Shown piece by piece: positions 33,790 to 41,962 of a DNA stretch of 64,000 nucleotides. The stretch is from Alphaproteobacteria bacterium (GTDB taxonomy: Bacteria; Pseudomonadota; Alphaproteobacteria; DSM-16000; Inquilinaceae). The position numbers were made by a program, and so were the translations under genes. The stretch is from assembly GCA_028277405.1 (NCBI GenBank), contig JANQGH010000070.1:124001-188000 (forward strand), in the 5' to 3' direction. Within the stretch, counting starts at the first letter, position 1; every line of letters begins with the position of its first letter. The notes below the pieces were generated by a model. It saw nothing but the letters and a program-made list of their open reading frames with translations. It was not told the origin of the DNA and made no database searches.

Positions 33790-34806
33790 ATGCCCGGTCA
33801 CGATCGCGACGCGCACGGCGCCCTTGCCATCGCCGGCCTCGTGATCGGCCTGGCCCTGCTGGTGCTGGCCAGCCTGCATCTGGGGCTTCGCCACTACGCG
33901 CCCTGGCAGGTCTTCGACGCCGTTTTGCGCGACGGCCAAGGCACCGACGCGCTGATCATCCGAACGCTGCGCCTGCCGCGGACCGTCAACGCCCTGGCTG
34001 TCGGCGCGGCGCTCGCGGTTTCAGGGCTGCTGATGCAGTCCGTGACCCGCAACCCGTTGGCCGCGCCCGGCGTGCTGGGCGTCAATGCGGGTGCCGCGCT
34101 TGCCGTCGTGCTTGGCCTGTCCGCTTTCGGCATTGCCTCGCTTTCCGCCCTTGCGGGTCTTGCCGCGCTTGGTGCCATGGCCGCCACCGCGCTCGTCTTT
34201 GGCATCACCCTGTCGGCCGGCGCCAGCTTTTCCCCGGTCCATGTCTTGCTCGCCGGTGTCACGGTCGCGGCACTGCTGGCCTCGTTCACCCAGATCCTGC
34301 TGGTCACCGACGAGAGCACGATGGAATCCCTGCTCTTCTGGCTGGCCGGGGGCTTTGCCGACCGCCCCCTGATACTGCTTGCCATTGCGGCGCCCTTTAT
34401 CGCCATCGCCTTCCTGGCGGTCATGCCGATGACACGGGCGCTCGACGCGCTGATGACCGACGATGCCAGCGCCCAGGCGCTGGGCGTCCCCATCGTGCGC
34501 ATTCGCCTGACCGCCCTCGGCCTGGCCGCGATCCTGGCCGGCCTTTCGGTCTCGGTCGCCGGCCCGGTCGCCTTCATCGGGTTGATCGCGCCGCATATTG
34601 CCAGACGGCTGGGCGTGCGCGGACATGCGCAGTTCGTGCCGGCTGCGGCGCTGGTGGGCGCGATGCTGGCCGTGGCGGCCGATATCCTCGCGCGCTACGT
34701 GGTCTCCCCCGGCGAGGCCCCGGTGGGCGCGGTCCTGGCGCTGATTGGTGTGCCGGTCCTGATCGCCCTGCTGCGCAGCCGCCGCATGGGGCTGCAACGA
34801 CGATGA
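33790..34806 (+). CDS. FecCD-type siderophore ABC permease, first
   Basis: A 338-residue, roughly 10-helix permease. Family motifs: RTLRLPRTVNALAVGAALAVSGLLMQSVTRNPLAAP, GVNAGAALAV, and GPVAFIGLIAPHIARRLGVRGHAQFVPAAALVGA, the last including the glycine-rich coupling loop for the ATPase. The ATG at 33790 gives the usual family length. The frame is open to an ATG at 33706. It overlaps the next permease by four bases and probably pairs with it as a heterodimer, as FepD pairs with FepG. Confidence 0.93.
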   Translation: MPGHDRDAHGALAIAGLVIGLALLVLASLHLGLRHYAPWQVFDAVLRDGQGTDALIIRTLRLPRTVNALAVGAALAVSGLLMQSVTRNPLAAPGVLGVNAGAALAVVLGLSAFGIASLSALAGLAALGAMAATALVFGITLSAGASFSPVHVLLAGVTVAALLASFTQILLVTDESTMESLLFWLAGGFADRPLILLAIAAPFIAIAFLAVMPMTRALDALMTDDASAQALGVPIVRIRLTALGLAAILAGLSVSVAGPVAFIGLIAPHIARRLGVRGHAQFVPAAALVGAMLAVAADILARYVVSPGEAPVGAVLALIGVPVLIALLRSRRMGLQRR

Positions 34807-35843
34807 ACGGCGCCAACCCAGATTCGGACGGCTGGTGGCTGGTTCGGTCGGGATTCATCGCGGGACTTGTCGTTCTCTTGTCCCTGCTGCTGCTTCTGGC
34901 GGTCGGCGTCGGCAGTTCTTGGCTCAGCCCCGAGCGGGTTTTGCACGCGCTCGTGGGCGCGGGCGAGCGCATGGACCAGGTCATCGTTCAGACCCTTCGG
35001 CTGCCGCGCGCCTTGCTGGCGGCGCAAGCGGGCATTTGCCTGGCCCTGGCCGGCGCCCTGTTGCAGCGGGCCACGCGCAATCCGCTGGCCTCGCCCTCCG
35101 TGGTCGGCGTCGTTGATGGTGCGGCGGTCGGTGTCGTGCTGTTTCTCTGGCTGTTCAGCAACGAGGCCAACGCGCTGACGGTCTCGATCCACTTTCAGCC
35201 TTTGGCGGCGGCCGCCGGCGCGGTCGTCTTCGCCGCCATCGTCGGCCTGCTGACCTGGCTCGACGATGGCGGGCCGATGCGGCTGATCATCTACGGCGTC
35301 GCGATCGCGGCCTTGGCGAGCGCGATCGTGACGCTGCTGATCATTCTGGGGCCGGTCTTCCGGGCCTCACAGGCCCTGATCTGGCTTGCCGGATCGGTTC
35401 ATCAGGCTCATTGGGACGACGTCGTCAGCCTGGCCATCCTGCTGGCCATGTCCCTGCCGTTCCTGGCGCTCGTGCCCCGGGTGATGGATCAGTTCCTGCT
35501 GGACGACGATACCGCGGCCGCCACCGGGCTGGCGGTGGGCGCCATGCGCGCCTTGCTTCTGCTGATCGCCGTTTACCTGACCGCAAGCGCGGTTTCGTTC
35601 GTCGGCGGCATCGCCTTCGTCGGGCTGATCGCGCCGCATGTGGCGCGCCTGATCCTGGGCCAGAATGCGGGCCCTTACCTCATAGGGTCGGCCCTGATCG
35701 GCGCGATCATCGTGCTGGCGTCGGACATCGTCGCGCGTTTGATCCTGGCGCCCCTGGAACTGCCGACGGGCGCGGTCACCGCGCTGATCGGCGCGCCGTA
35801 TTTCCTCTTCATTCTGATCAGGCGGGGCCGCAGTCATGCGTGA
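34803..35843 (+). CDS. FecCD-type siderophore ABC permease, second
   Basis: A 346-residue permease. It shares LRLPRALLAAQAGICLALAGALLQRATRNPLASP and the GGIAFVGLIAPHVARLILGQNAG coupling loop with the first. SVHQAHWDDVVSLAIL is a typical FepG-like segment. Four-base overlap with the gene before and eight-base overlap with the ATPase gene after show a tightly packed operon. It forms the inner-membrane channel with its neighbour. Confidence 0.93.
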   Translation: MNGANPDSDGWWLVRSGFIAGLVVLLSLLLLLAVGVGSSWLSPERVLHALVGAGERMDQVIVQTLRLPRALLAAQAGICLALAGALLQRATRNPLASPSVVGVVDGAAVGVVLFLWLFSNEANALTVSIHFQPLAAAAGAVVFAAIVGLLTWLDDGGPMRLIIYGVAIAALASAIVTLLIILGPVFRASQALIWLAGSVHQAHWDDVVSLAILLAMSLPFLALVPRVMDQFLLDDDTAAATGLAVGAMRALLLLIAVYLTASAVSFVGGIAFVGLIAPHVARLILGQNAGPYLIGSALIGAIIVLASDIVARLILAPLELPTGAVTALIGAPYFLFILIRRGRSHA

Positions 35844-36648
35844 CAGTTTCGCGAGCTTCGAGGCGGCCAGCGTCGGCTATCGCGAGACGATGGTGTTTCG
35901 CGATCTCACCCTGTCCTTGCCGCAAGGCCGCATCACCGCCCTGTGCGGCCCGAACGGCAGCGGCAAGTCGACCGCATTGCGGGCCTTGAGAGGGCTGCTC
36001 GGCCTTGAGACCGGCCTTGTCAGGATCGGCGACCGGCCGCTGGGCGCCTGGTCGCTGCGGGATCTCGCCAAGCAGATCGCGATGCTGACCCAGGCGCCGA
36101 GCGCACCCGACGAGATCAGCGTCGCCGATCTGGTCATGCTCGGCCGCTTCGCCTATCGCAGGGCATTTGTCGGCCCGACCGCCGAGGATCGCGCGATCGT
36201 CGATCGCGCCATCGCCGCCTGCGATCTCGGCGATCTGGCCGAACGGCCGCTTGGCGCCCTCTCAGGCGGGCAGTCGCAGCGCGCCTGGATCGCCATGGTG
36301 CTGGCCCAGGACGCCCCGGTCATCCTGCTCGACGAACCCACCAACCATCTCGATATCGCCCATGCCTTGGAGACGTTGGAACTGGTCCGCAGCCTGAAGC
36401 ATGGCCAAGGCAAGTCCATCGTCGTCGTGCTGCACGATCTGAACCTGGCCGCGAAATACGCCGACCACATGGTGCTGTTCCGCGAGGGCCAGGTCGCGGC
36501 CGAAGGTGCGGTGGCGGAGGTGTTCACACAAGCCACGATCGCCCAGGTTTTCGACATCGCGTGCCGGGTAATCGAAGACCCTCTGCATGGCCGCCCGATC
36601 TGCATCCCTTACCCGAAGGGCCAAGCCGTCGAACGCCAGGCCGGATGA
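35836..36648 (+). CDS. Siderophore ABC transporter ATP-binding protein (FepC/FecE-like)
   Basis: A 270-residue ATPase. Walker A is GPNGSGKST, the signature is LSGGQSQRAWIAMVLAQ, Walker B is VILLDEPTNHLD, and the H-loop is VVLHDLNLAAKYAD. DISVADLVMLGRFAYRR is characteristic of FecE/FepC. It overlaps the second permease by eight bases. Together with the divergent binding protein it completes the second iron importer of the island. Confidence 0.95.
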   Translation: MRDSFASFEAASVGYRETMVFRDLTLSLPQGRITALCGPNGSGKSTALRALRGLLGLETGLVRIGDRPLGAWSLRDLAKQIAMLTQAPSAPDEISVADLVMLGRFAYRRAFVGPTAEDRAIVDRAIAACDLGDLAERPLGALSGGQSQRAWIAMVLAQDAPVILLDEPTNHLDIAHALETLELVRSLKHGQGKSIVVVLHDLNLAAKYADHMVLFREGQVAAEGAVAEVFTQATIAQVFDIACRVIEDPLHGRPICIPYPKGQAVERQAG

Positions 36649-36688
36649 CACCGGCGGGAGCAAGCGCGTCCAAGTGTCGCGCAATACT

Positions 36689-36707
36689 GCGAATCGTTCT
36701 CATTTGC
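36689..36707. promoter_or_regulatory. Fur-box-like operator upstream of the IrtAB-like transporter pair
   Basis: GCGAATCGTTCTCATTTGC. Its reverse complement differs from the site at 30470 at one of 19 positions. It lies 128 bp upstream of the annotated start at 36835, leaving a short leader, and just after the end of the preceding ATPase gene. It probably gives the exporter-fold transporter operon its own iron-responsive promoter. Confidence 0.7.
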
Positions 36708-36834
36708 ATTGACAGACGCGATGGCTTCACAGCATGCTCGCGGCCCATGTGCACCCTGCTTCATCTGGCGGAAGGCACGGCCAGGCAACCGCCGCGGACC
36801 GGCCTCGGCGGCTTGTCAGGCCGGCTGGTTCGTC

Positions 36835-38664
36835 ATGCACGGCGCCTCGGCCAGAGACCGGCATAGCGTGGCCAAACCCTCAAAGGCCAAAAAGGCCTCG
36901 CTCGGCTCGCTGCTGGCCCCGGTTCGCGGTGTTCTCGTCGTCGCTTGCCTGTTGCAGGCCGTCAGCGCGATAGCCGGCGTCGCGCCGTTCATCGCGGTCG
37001 CCGAGCTGGGCCGCGTGCTGCTCGCCGAAGGTCCGATCGACGGTGGACGTGCCTGGACCATCGCCATCATCGGGGCGGCCGCGCTGGTCGTGCGTCTGGT
37101 CTTCATGATGGCGGCCGGCGGGCTGACCCATCTGGCCGATCTCGACTTTCAGCTCGACCTGCGCCGGCGCATGGCGGCCCATCTCGGGCATGTTCCGCTC
37201 GGCTGGTTCACCGAACGCAATGCGGGACAGGTCAAAAAGGCGCTGCAGGACGATGTCTCGGCCCTGCATCACCTGGTCGGCCATGCCTTCACCAACATGG
37301 TGTCCGCCGCCGTCACGCCGCTGGTCTCGCTGATCTACCTCTTATGGGTCGATTGGCGGCTGACGCTGGTGGCGATCGTGCCACTCTTGCTGGGCATGGG
37401 CTGCCTCTACGCCTTTCAGATGCGCGGCTTCAAGGAGAAGATGGCCGCCTACAATAGGTCCCTTGAACAGGTGAACAGCGCCTCGGTCGAGTTCGTTCAG
37501 GGCATCGCGGTGGTCAAGACCTTCGGCCAGGCGCGCAAGGCTTATCAGCGTTTTCTCGACGAGACACAGCGCTTCATGGACTATTTCTGGGACTGGGTGC
37601 GCGGCCTGTTGAAGTTCTCCGCCGCGTCGGAGGTCGTGCTGTCGCCCCTGTTCTCGCTCGTCGTGGTGCTGGGCGGCGGCATCTGGTTCGTCAGCCAGGG
37701 CTGGGTGGCACCGGTTGACGTCTTGCCGTTCGCGATCCTTGGGCTTGGCTTCACGGCACCGTTCCTGACCATCGGCTATGCCCAGAACGACATGATGATG
37801 GCCCAGCAGGCGGCAAAGCGGATCAACGAACTGCTCGACGCGCCAACCCTGCCGGACAAGGAGACCGGGCGGGTGCCGGACGGCGCGCGGGTTGTCTACG
37901 AGGGCGTGCGCTTTTCCTACGACGACCGGATCGATGTGCTTCAAGACATCGATCTGGACCTAGCGCCGGGCACCGTTACGGCGCTGGTCGGCCCGTCCGG
38001 ATCCGGCAAGACGACAATCGCCAAGCTGTTGCCGCGCTTTTGGGACCCGACCGGCGGACGCATCACGCTCGGCGGCGTGCCCATCGACGAGCTGCCGTCG
38101 TCCGAGCTTTACCGCCGGGTCGGCTTCGTCTTTCAGGATGTGCAACTGGTGCACGCCTCGATCGCGGCGAACATCGCGCTCGGCCGTCCCGACGCGACCG
38201 AGGCGCAAGTCGTCGAGGCCGCCCGGGCCGCACAGATCGACGAGCGGATCGCCGCCTTGCCGCGCGGCTACGACTCGGTCGTCGGCGACGACGCCAAGCT
38301 CTCAGGCGGCGAAGCGCAGCGCGTCTCGATCGCACGGGCGATCCTCGCCGACGCGCCGATCCTCGTTCTGGACGAAGCGACGGCCTTTGCCGACCCAGAG
38401 TCGGAAGCCGCCATCCAGGACGCCTTGTCGACGCTGGCGGCGGGCAGAACCTTGCTCGTCATCGCCCACCGGCTGCACACGATCGTCGGCGCGGATCAGA
38501 TCTGCGTGGTCGATAAGGGCCGCATCGTCGAACGGGGCCGCCACGCCGAGCTGTTGGACCAGGGCGGTATTTTTGCCCGCATGTGGAACGCGAGCGAGCG
38601 TGCTCAGACCTGGCGCCCGGGCGAGCCGGAGGCTTCGGCGATGGACGGCGAGGCGGCCCAATGA
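36835..38664 (+). CDS. Exporter-fold ABC transporter half, YbtP/IrtA-like
   Basis: A 609-residue protein with six membrane helices and a nucleotide-binding domain in one chain. Walker A is GPSGSGKTT, the signature is LSGGEAQRVSIARA, and Walker B is ILVLDEATAF followed by the D-loop ADPESE. The transmembrane part has HLGHVPLGWFTERNAGQVKKALQDDV, typical of the siderophore-linked YbtPQ/IrtAB branch, which uses an exporter fold to import ferric siderophores. Iron-linked context supports this. The start is uncertain: ATG at 36835, a GTG at 36868 or upstream codons are all in frame. It overlaps the partner gene by four bases. Confidence 0.85.
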   Translation: MHGASARDRHSVAKPSKAKKASLGSLLAPVRGVLVVACLLQAVSAIAGVAPFIAVAELGRVLLAEGPIDGGRAWTIAIIGAAALVVRLVFMMAAGGLTHLADLDFQLDLRRRMAAHLGHVPLGWFTERNAGQVKKALQDDVSALHHLVGHAFTNMVSAAVTPLVSLIYLLWVDWRLTLVAIVPLLLGMGCLYAFQMRGFKEKMAAYNRSLEQVNSASVEFVQGIAVVKTFGQARKAYQRFLDETQRFMDYFWDWVRGLLKFSAASEVVLSPLFSLVVVLGGGIWFVSQGWVAPVDVLPFAILGLGFTAPFLTIGYAQNDMMMAQQAAKRINELLDAPTLPDKETGRVPDGARVVYEGVRFSYDDRIDVLQDIDLDLAPGTVTALVGPSGSGKTTIAKLLPRFWDPTGGRITLGGVPIDELPSSELYRRVGFVFQDVQLVHASIAANIALGRPDATEAQVVEAARAAQIDERIAALPRGYDSVVGDDAKLSGGEAQRVSIARAILADAPILVLDEATAFADPESEAAIQDALSTLAAGRTLLVIAHRLHTIVGADQICVVDKGRIVERGRHAELLDQGGIFARMWNASERAQTWRPGEPEASAMDGEAAQ

Positions 38665-40433
38665 TCCGCGCCTTGTTCAACGTCGCTGGGCCCGAGGCGA
38701 CGCGCCTGCTGCGGCGCAACCTGATCGGGCTGGGCGCCGAGGGCCTGCTGATGGGGCTTGGCTTCGCGCTGCTCGTACCGGTGCTGGCGGCCCTGTTTTC
38801 GAATGACACGCGAGGCGCGTTGATCTGGCTGGCGGCCATGGCCGGCGTGCTGGTGATCTATGCCGGCGTGCGGTACCGCAGCCAGCTCGCCGGCTATATG
38901 GCGGCGATCGGCCTGGGACGCGGCCTGTTCAGCCGGCTTGGCAACCATGTCGCCGAACTGCCGCTCGGCTGGTTCGGCCCCGACCGCGTCGGCCAGGTCG
39001 GGCGATTGACCAGCCAGGGTGTGATCGACGTGATCGGCGTGCCGGCGCATCTGCTGCGGCCGGTGATCACCGCGTTCGTGACCCCGGCGACCGTCATCGC
39101 GCTGATGTTCATATTCGACTGGCGGCTGGCACTCGCCGCCCTGATCACGGCACCGATCGCAGCACTGGTCTATCGCTGGACCGGCAATTTGGTTCAACGG
39201 ACCGATCACCGCACCGACGCGGCGGGCACCGAGGCCGCGGGACGGGTGGTGGAGTTCGCCCAGAACCAGGCGGTATTGCGGGCGTTCGGACGGTCGACCG
39301 AAGGCTATGACCTGCTCGACAACGCGCTGAAGGAACAGCGGGACGCCGGACGCGTCCAGATCATGACGGCGGTGCCGGGCTTTGCCGCCTTCGTACTGGT
39401 CGTGCAGTTCGCCTTTACCATCGTACTCTTGTTCGGCACCAGCCTCGCGCTGGGCGGTTCGATCGACGTGCCGGAACTGCTGGCCCTTCTGGTGCTGGCG
39501 GTCCGCTATGTCGAGCCCTTGATCATGGCGGCCGATCTCGGCGGCGCCTTGCGCATCGGCCGCAACAGCCTGGCGCGCATGGACACGCTGATGGCGATGG
39601 AGCCGTTGCCGGAACCGGAGGCCTCCGCCGCCATGGCGGGAGCTGGGATCGCGTTCGAGAGCGTAGGCTTTGCCTATGACACGCGACCGATCCTGACGGA
39701 CGTCAGCTTCACCGTACCGGCGGCGAAGATGACCGCGCTGGTCGGCCCGTCCGGATCGGGCAAGACCACGGTCATCCGCCTGGCCGCACGGTTCTGGGAT
39801 GTGGATGCCGGCGTTGTGCGCGTCGCGGGCACCGATGTCCGCCAGATCAAGACCGAGGATCTGATGGCCCGGCTCTCCATGGTTTTCCAGGATGTCTATC
39901 TGTTCGACGGTTCGATCGAGGACAACATCCGGATGGGCCGACCGGAGGCCGGCGAGGACGCGGTGCGCCACGCCGCCCGCCTGGCCCGTGTCGACGAAAT
40001 CGCCGATCGACTGCCGGACGGTTACGCCAGCAAGGTCGGCGAAGGTGGCGCCGCCCTGTCCGGCGGCGAGCGCCAGCGGGTCTCGATCGCCCGGGCGATC
40101 CTGAAGGACGCGCCCATCGTCCTGCTGGACGAGGCCACGGCGGCGCTCGACCCGGAGAACGAGGCGGCGGTGCAAGACGCGCTCCGTGCCCTGACGGCGG
40201 ACCGGACTCTGCTGGTCGTCGCCCACCGGCTGCAGACCGTGCAATCGGCGGACCAGATCATCGTCCTTGACGAGGGAACGGTCGCCGAGCAGGGCAGCCA
40301 CGCCGAGCTTCTGGCCAAGGGCGGCCGCTATGCCGCGTTCTGGCGCGAACGCAGCCGGGCGGAAGGCTGGCGGCTGGCGCCGGACCGCTCGGCCCCGCCC
40401 GATCATCCGAACACGCACATTGCGGGAGCCTGA
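38661..40433 (+). CDS. Exporter-fold ABC transporter half, YbtQ/IrtB-like
   Basis: A 590-residue protein with the same architecture: six membrane helices and a nucleotide-binding domain. Walker A is GPSGSGKTT, the signature is LSGGERQRVSIARA, Walker B is IVLLDEATAALDP. HVAELPLGWFGPDRVGQVGRL lies in the first coupling region. It overlaps the first half-transporter by four bases, so the two surely form a heterodimer in the inner membrane. Both nucleotide-binding domains look catalytically intact. A two-base gap separates it from the methyltransferase gene. Confidence 0.88.
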   Translation: MIRALFNVAGPEATRLLRRNLIGLGAEGLLMGLGFALLVPVLAALFSNDTRGALIWLAAMAGVLVIYAGVRYRSQLAGYMAAIGLGRGLFSRLGNHVAELPLGWFGPDRVGQVGRLTSQGVIDVIGVPAHLLRPVITAFVTPATVIALMFIFDWRLALAALITAPIAALVYRWTGNLVQRTDHRTDAAGTEAAGRVVEFAQNQAVLRAFGRSTEGYDLLDNALKEQRDAGRVQIMTAVPGFAAFVLVVQFAFTIVLLFGTSLALGGSIDVPELLALLVLAVRYVEPLIMAADLGGALRIGRNSLARMDTLMAMEPLPEPEASAAMAGAGIAFESVGFAYDTRPILTDVSFTVPAAKMTALVGPSGSGKTTVIRLAARFWDVDAGVVRVAGTDVRQIKTEDLMARLSMVFQDVYLFDGSIEDNIRMGRPEAGEDAVRHAARLARVDEIADRLPDGYASKVGEGGAALSGGERQRVSIARAILKDAPIVLLDEATAALDPENEAAVQDALRALTADRTLLVVAHRLQTVQSADQIIVLDEGTVAEQGSHAELLAKGGRYAAFWRERSRAEGWRLAPDRSAPPDHPNTHIAGA

Positions 40434-40435
40434 TC

Positions 40436-41401
40436 GTGGCCGCTCGCCCACGACCCACGACAGAGGGAAAGCACAGCGTCGATCTCAGCGGCGTGCCCGA
40501 GACGATGCTGTGGCCGCTTTGGAACCGCGCGGTGGAAAAGTCCCGCCGCGCGCCGCTGATCGACGATCCGCTCGCGGTCGGCCTGATCGACCGCATCGAC
40601 TATGACTTTGCCGGCCGGTTCGGCAAACCCAGCGTGATGCACGCCATCAGGGCGCGCCATAGCGACGACTTGATCCGCGATTACCTGGCCCAAGGCGAGG
40701 AGCCTCGCACCGTCGTGGCCCTGGGCGACGGGCTGGAGACCCAGTTCTGGCGCGTCGACGACGGCCATGTCCGCTGGCTGAGCATCGATCTGCCCGAGGC
40801 GATCGCGGTGCGCCGGCGGCTATTGCCGGACCATCCGCGCACGGCGACGATCGCGGCTTCGGCTCTGGACCCCGCCTGGCTGGACGCGGTGCCCAAGGAT
40901 CCACCCCCGTTCATCACGGCCTCCGGCCTGCTGATGTATTTCGAGCAGCCGGATGTCGTGGCGCTGCTGACCCGGTTGGCCGCACGCTTTCCGGGCGCCG
41001 AGCTGTTCTTCGACACGATCCCGCCCTACATCTCGCGACGCACGATCGAGGGGCTGAACCTGACGAAGAAGTACACCGCACCGCCGATGCCCTGGGGCAT
41101 CTCGTTGGACGATATCCCCACCTTCGTCCGAGGCTTGCGCCGCTTTCAGGTTCGGTCGATCCAGACCTACGCCGATCCGTTTCCGCAGCGGACCCGGCTG
41201 TACAAGCTGCTTTCCTACATCGCCGTCGTCCGACGGCGTTACGCGCCGGGCCTGGTGCATTTGAGGGCGACATCGGGGTCCTCCTTGCAAGTGGTCTCGA
41301 ACGACGCGCCGTCGTTCCAAAGCCTGTCTTCGGCAGGTCGGCCACACGGCTCTCATCCGCCTTCGAACCAGGACAACGCAACACGGGGAACCACGAGATG
41401 A
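40436..41401 (+). CDS. LCMT/O-methyltransferase family SAM enzyme (PF04072-like)
   Basis: A 321-residue class I methyltransferase of the leucine carboxyl methyltransferase/polyketide O-methyltransferase type. It has GVPETMLWPLWNRAVEKSR at the start, the SAM-site strand TVVALGDGLETQFWRV with the acidic SIDLPE, and ASGLLMYFEQPDV. The start is a GTG with GGGAG seven bases upstream, 2 bp past the ABC gene stop. Placement suggests it modifies, or demethylates the metal complex of, a siderophore-like ligand, but this is inferred. It overlaps the next gene by four bases. Confidence 0.82.
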   Translation: MAARPRPTTEGKHSVDLSGVPETMLWPLWNRAVEKSRRAPLIDDPLAVGLIDRIDYDFAGRFGKPSVMHAIRARHSDDLIRDYLAQGEEPRTVVALGDGLETQFWRVDDGHVRWLSIDLPEAIAVRRRLLPDHPRTATIAASALDPAWLDAVPKDPPPFITASGLLMYFEQPDVVALLTRLAARFPGAELFFDTIPPYISRRTIEGLNLTKKYTAPPMPWGISLDDIPTFVRGLRRFQVRSIQTYADPFPQRTRLYKLLSYIAVVRRRYAPGLVHLRATSGSSLQVVSNDAPSFQSLSSAGRPHGSHPPSNQDNATRGTTR

Positions 41402-41808
41402 CGAGATTGCTGCTGAGCGCGCTGGCATTGGCGGCCGTAACTTCGGGTGCGGTCGCCGAGACGACGGACTATAGCCTCTCCGTCGTCGACACCGGGCAGC
41501 GCGACTATTACTGCACGGTGACGCTTCGGCTCGACAACGCGTCGGACGGAACGGTGAACGATCTCAACGGATCGGTCGTTCTGTTGGCCGGCGACGAAGC
41601 GGTCGGGCAGAGCCGCGCCAGCTCGTTCCTCAATGTCGGGCCGGGCGCGACGGGCGAGCGGCTGTTCGAGGCCCCGAACGCGCCCTGCGCCGAGGTGACG
41701 GACTATCGCTTCGACGTCAACTCGTGCCGGATCGACGGCAGCTTCCGCGACGCCTCGGAATGCGCGGCCCGGCTCGCGCCCGAGATCGCCTCTGCAGCAT
41801 CACCCTGA
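41398..41808 (+). CDS. Small secreted protein of the iron operon
   Basis: A 136-residue protein with a clear Sec signal (MTRLLLSALALAAVTSGAVA-E). The mature part is about 116 residues, beta-rich, with four cysteines (YYCTV, APCAEV, NSCRI, SECAA) that probably form two disulfides in the periplasm. The family is not recognised. It overlaps the methyltransferase gene by four bases and ends the Fur-linked operon that starts at 36.8 kb, so a periplasmic accessory role in ligand handling is a reasonable guess. Confidence 0.72.
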   Translation: MTRLLLSALALAAVTSGAVAETTDYSLSVVDTGQRDYYCTVTLRLDNASDGTVNDLNGSVVLLAGDEAVGQSRASSFLNVGPGATGERLFEAPNAPCAEVTDYRFDVNSCRIDGSFRDASECAARLAPEIASAASP

Positions 41809-41962
41809 CGTTGGCGGCGAGCGCTATTCCCCGTTTTGCTGTAGAGCATGGGCAACCGATAGCGGTGACCTACGGGCTGCCGTAACTGCTGCCGCAAAAA
41901 AGACGCCTGTTTTGGTGGGCACATGCCTGCGCTGAGTTCATCAATGGTTAAGGTGGTGAGGT

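Noticed and set aside
38604..40451. Minus-strand 615-codon frame opposite the IrtB-like gene
   Set aside because: The plus-strand ABC motifs are complete and the minus frame has shadow composition.
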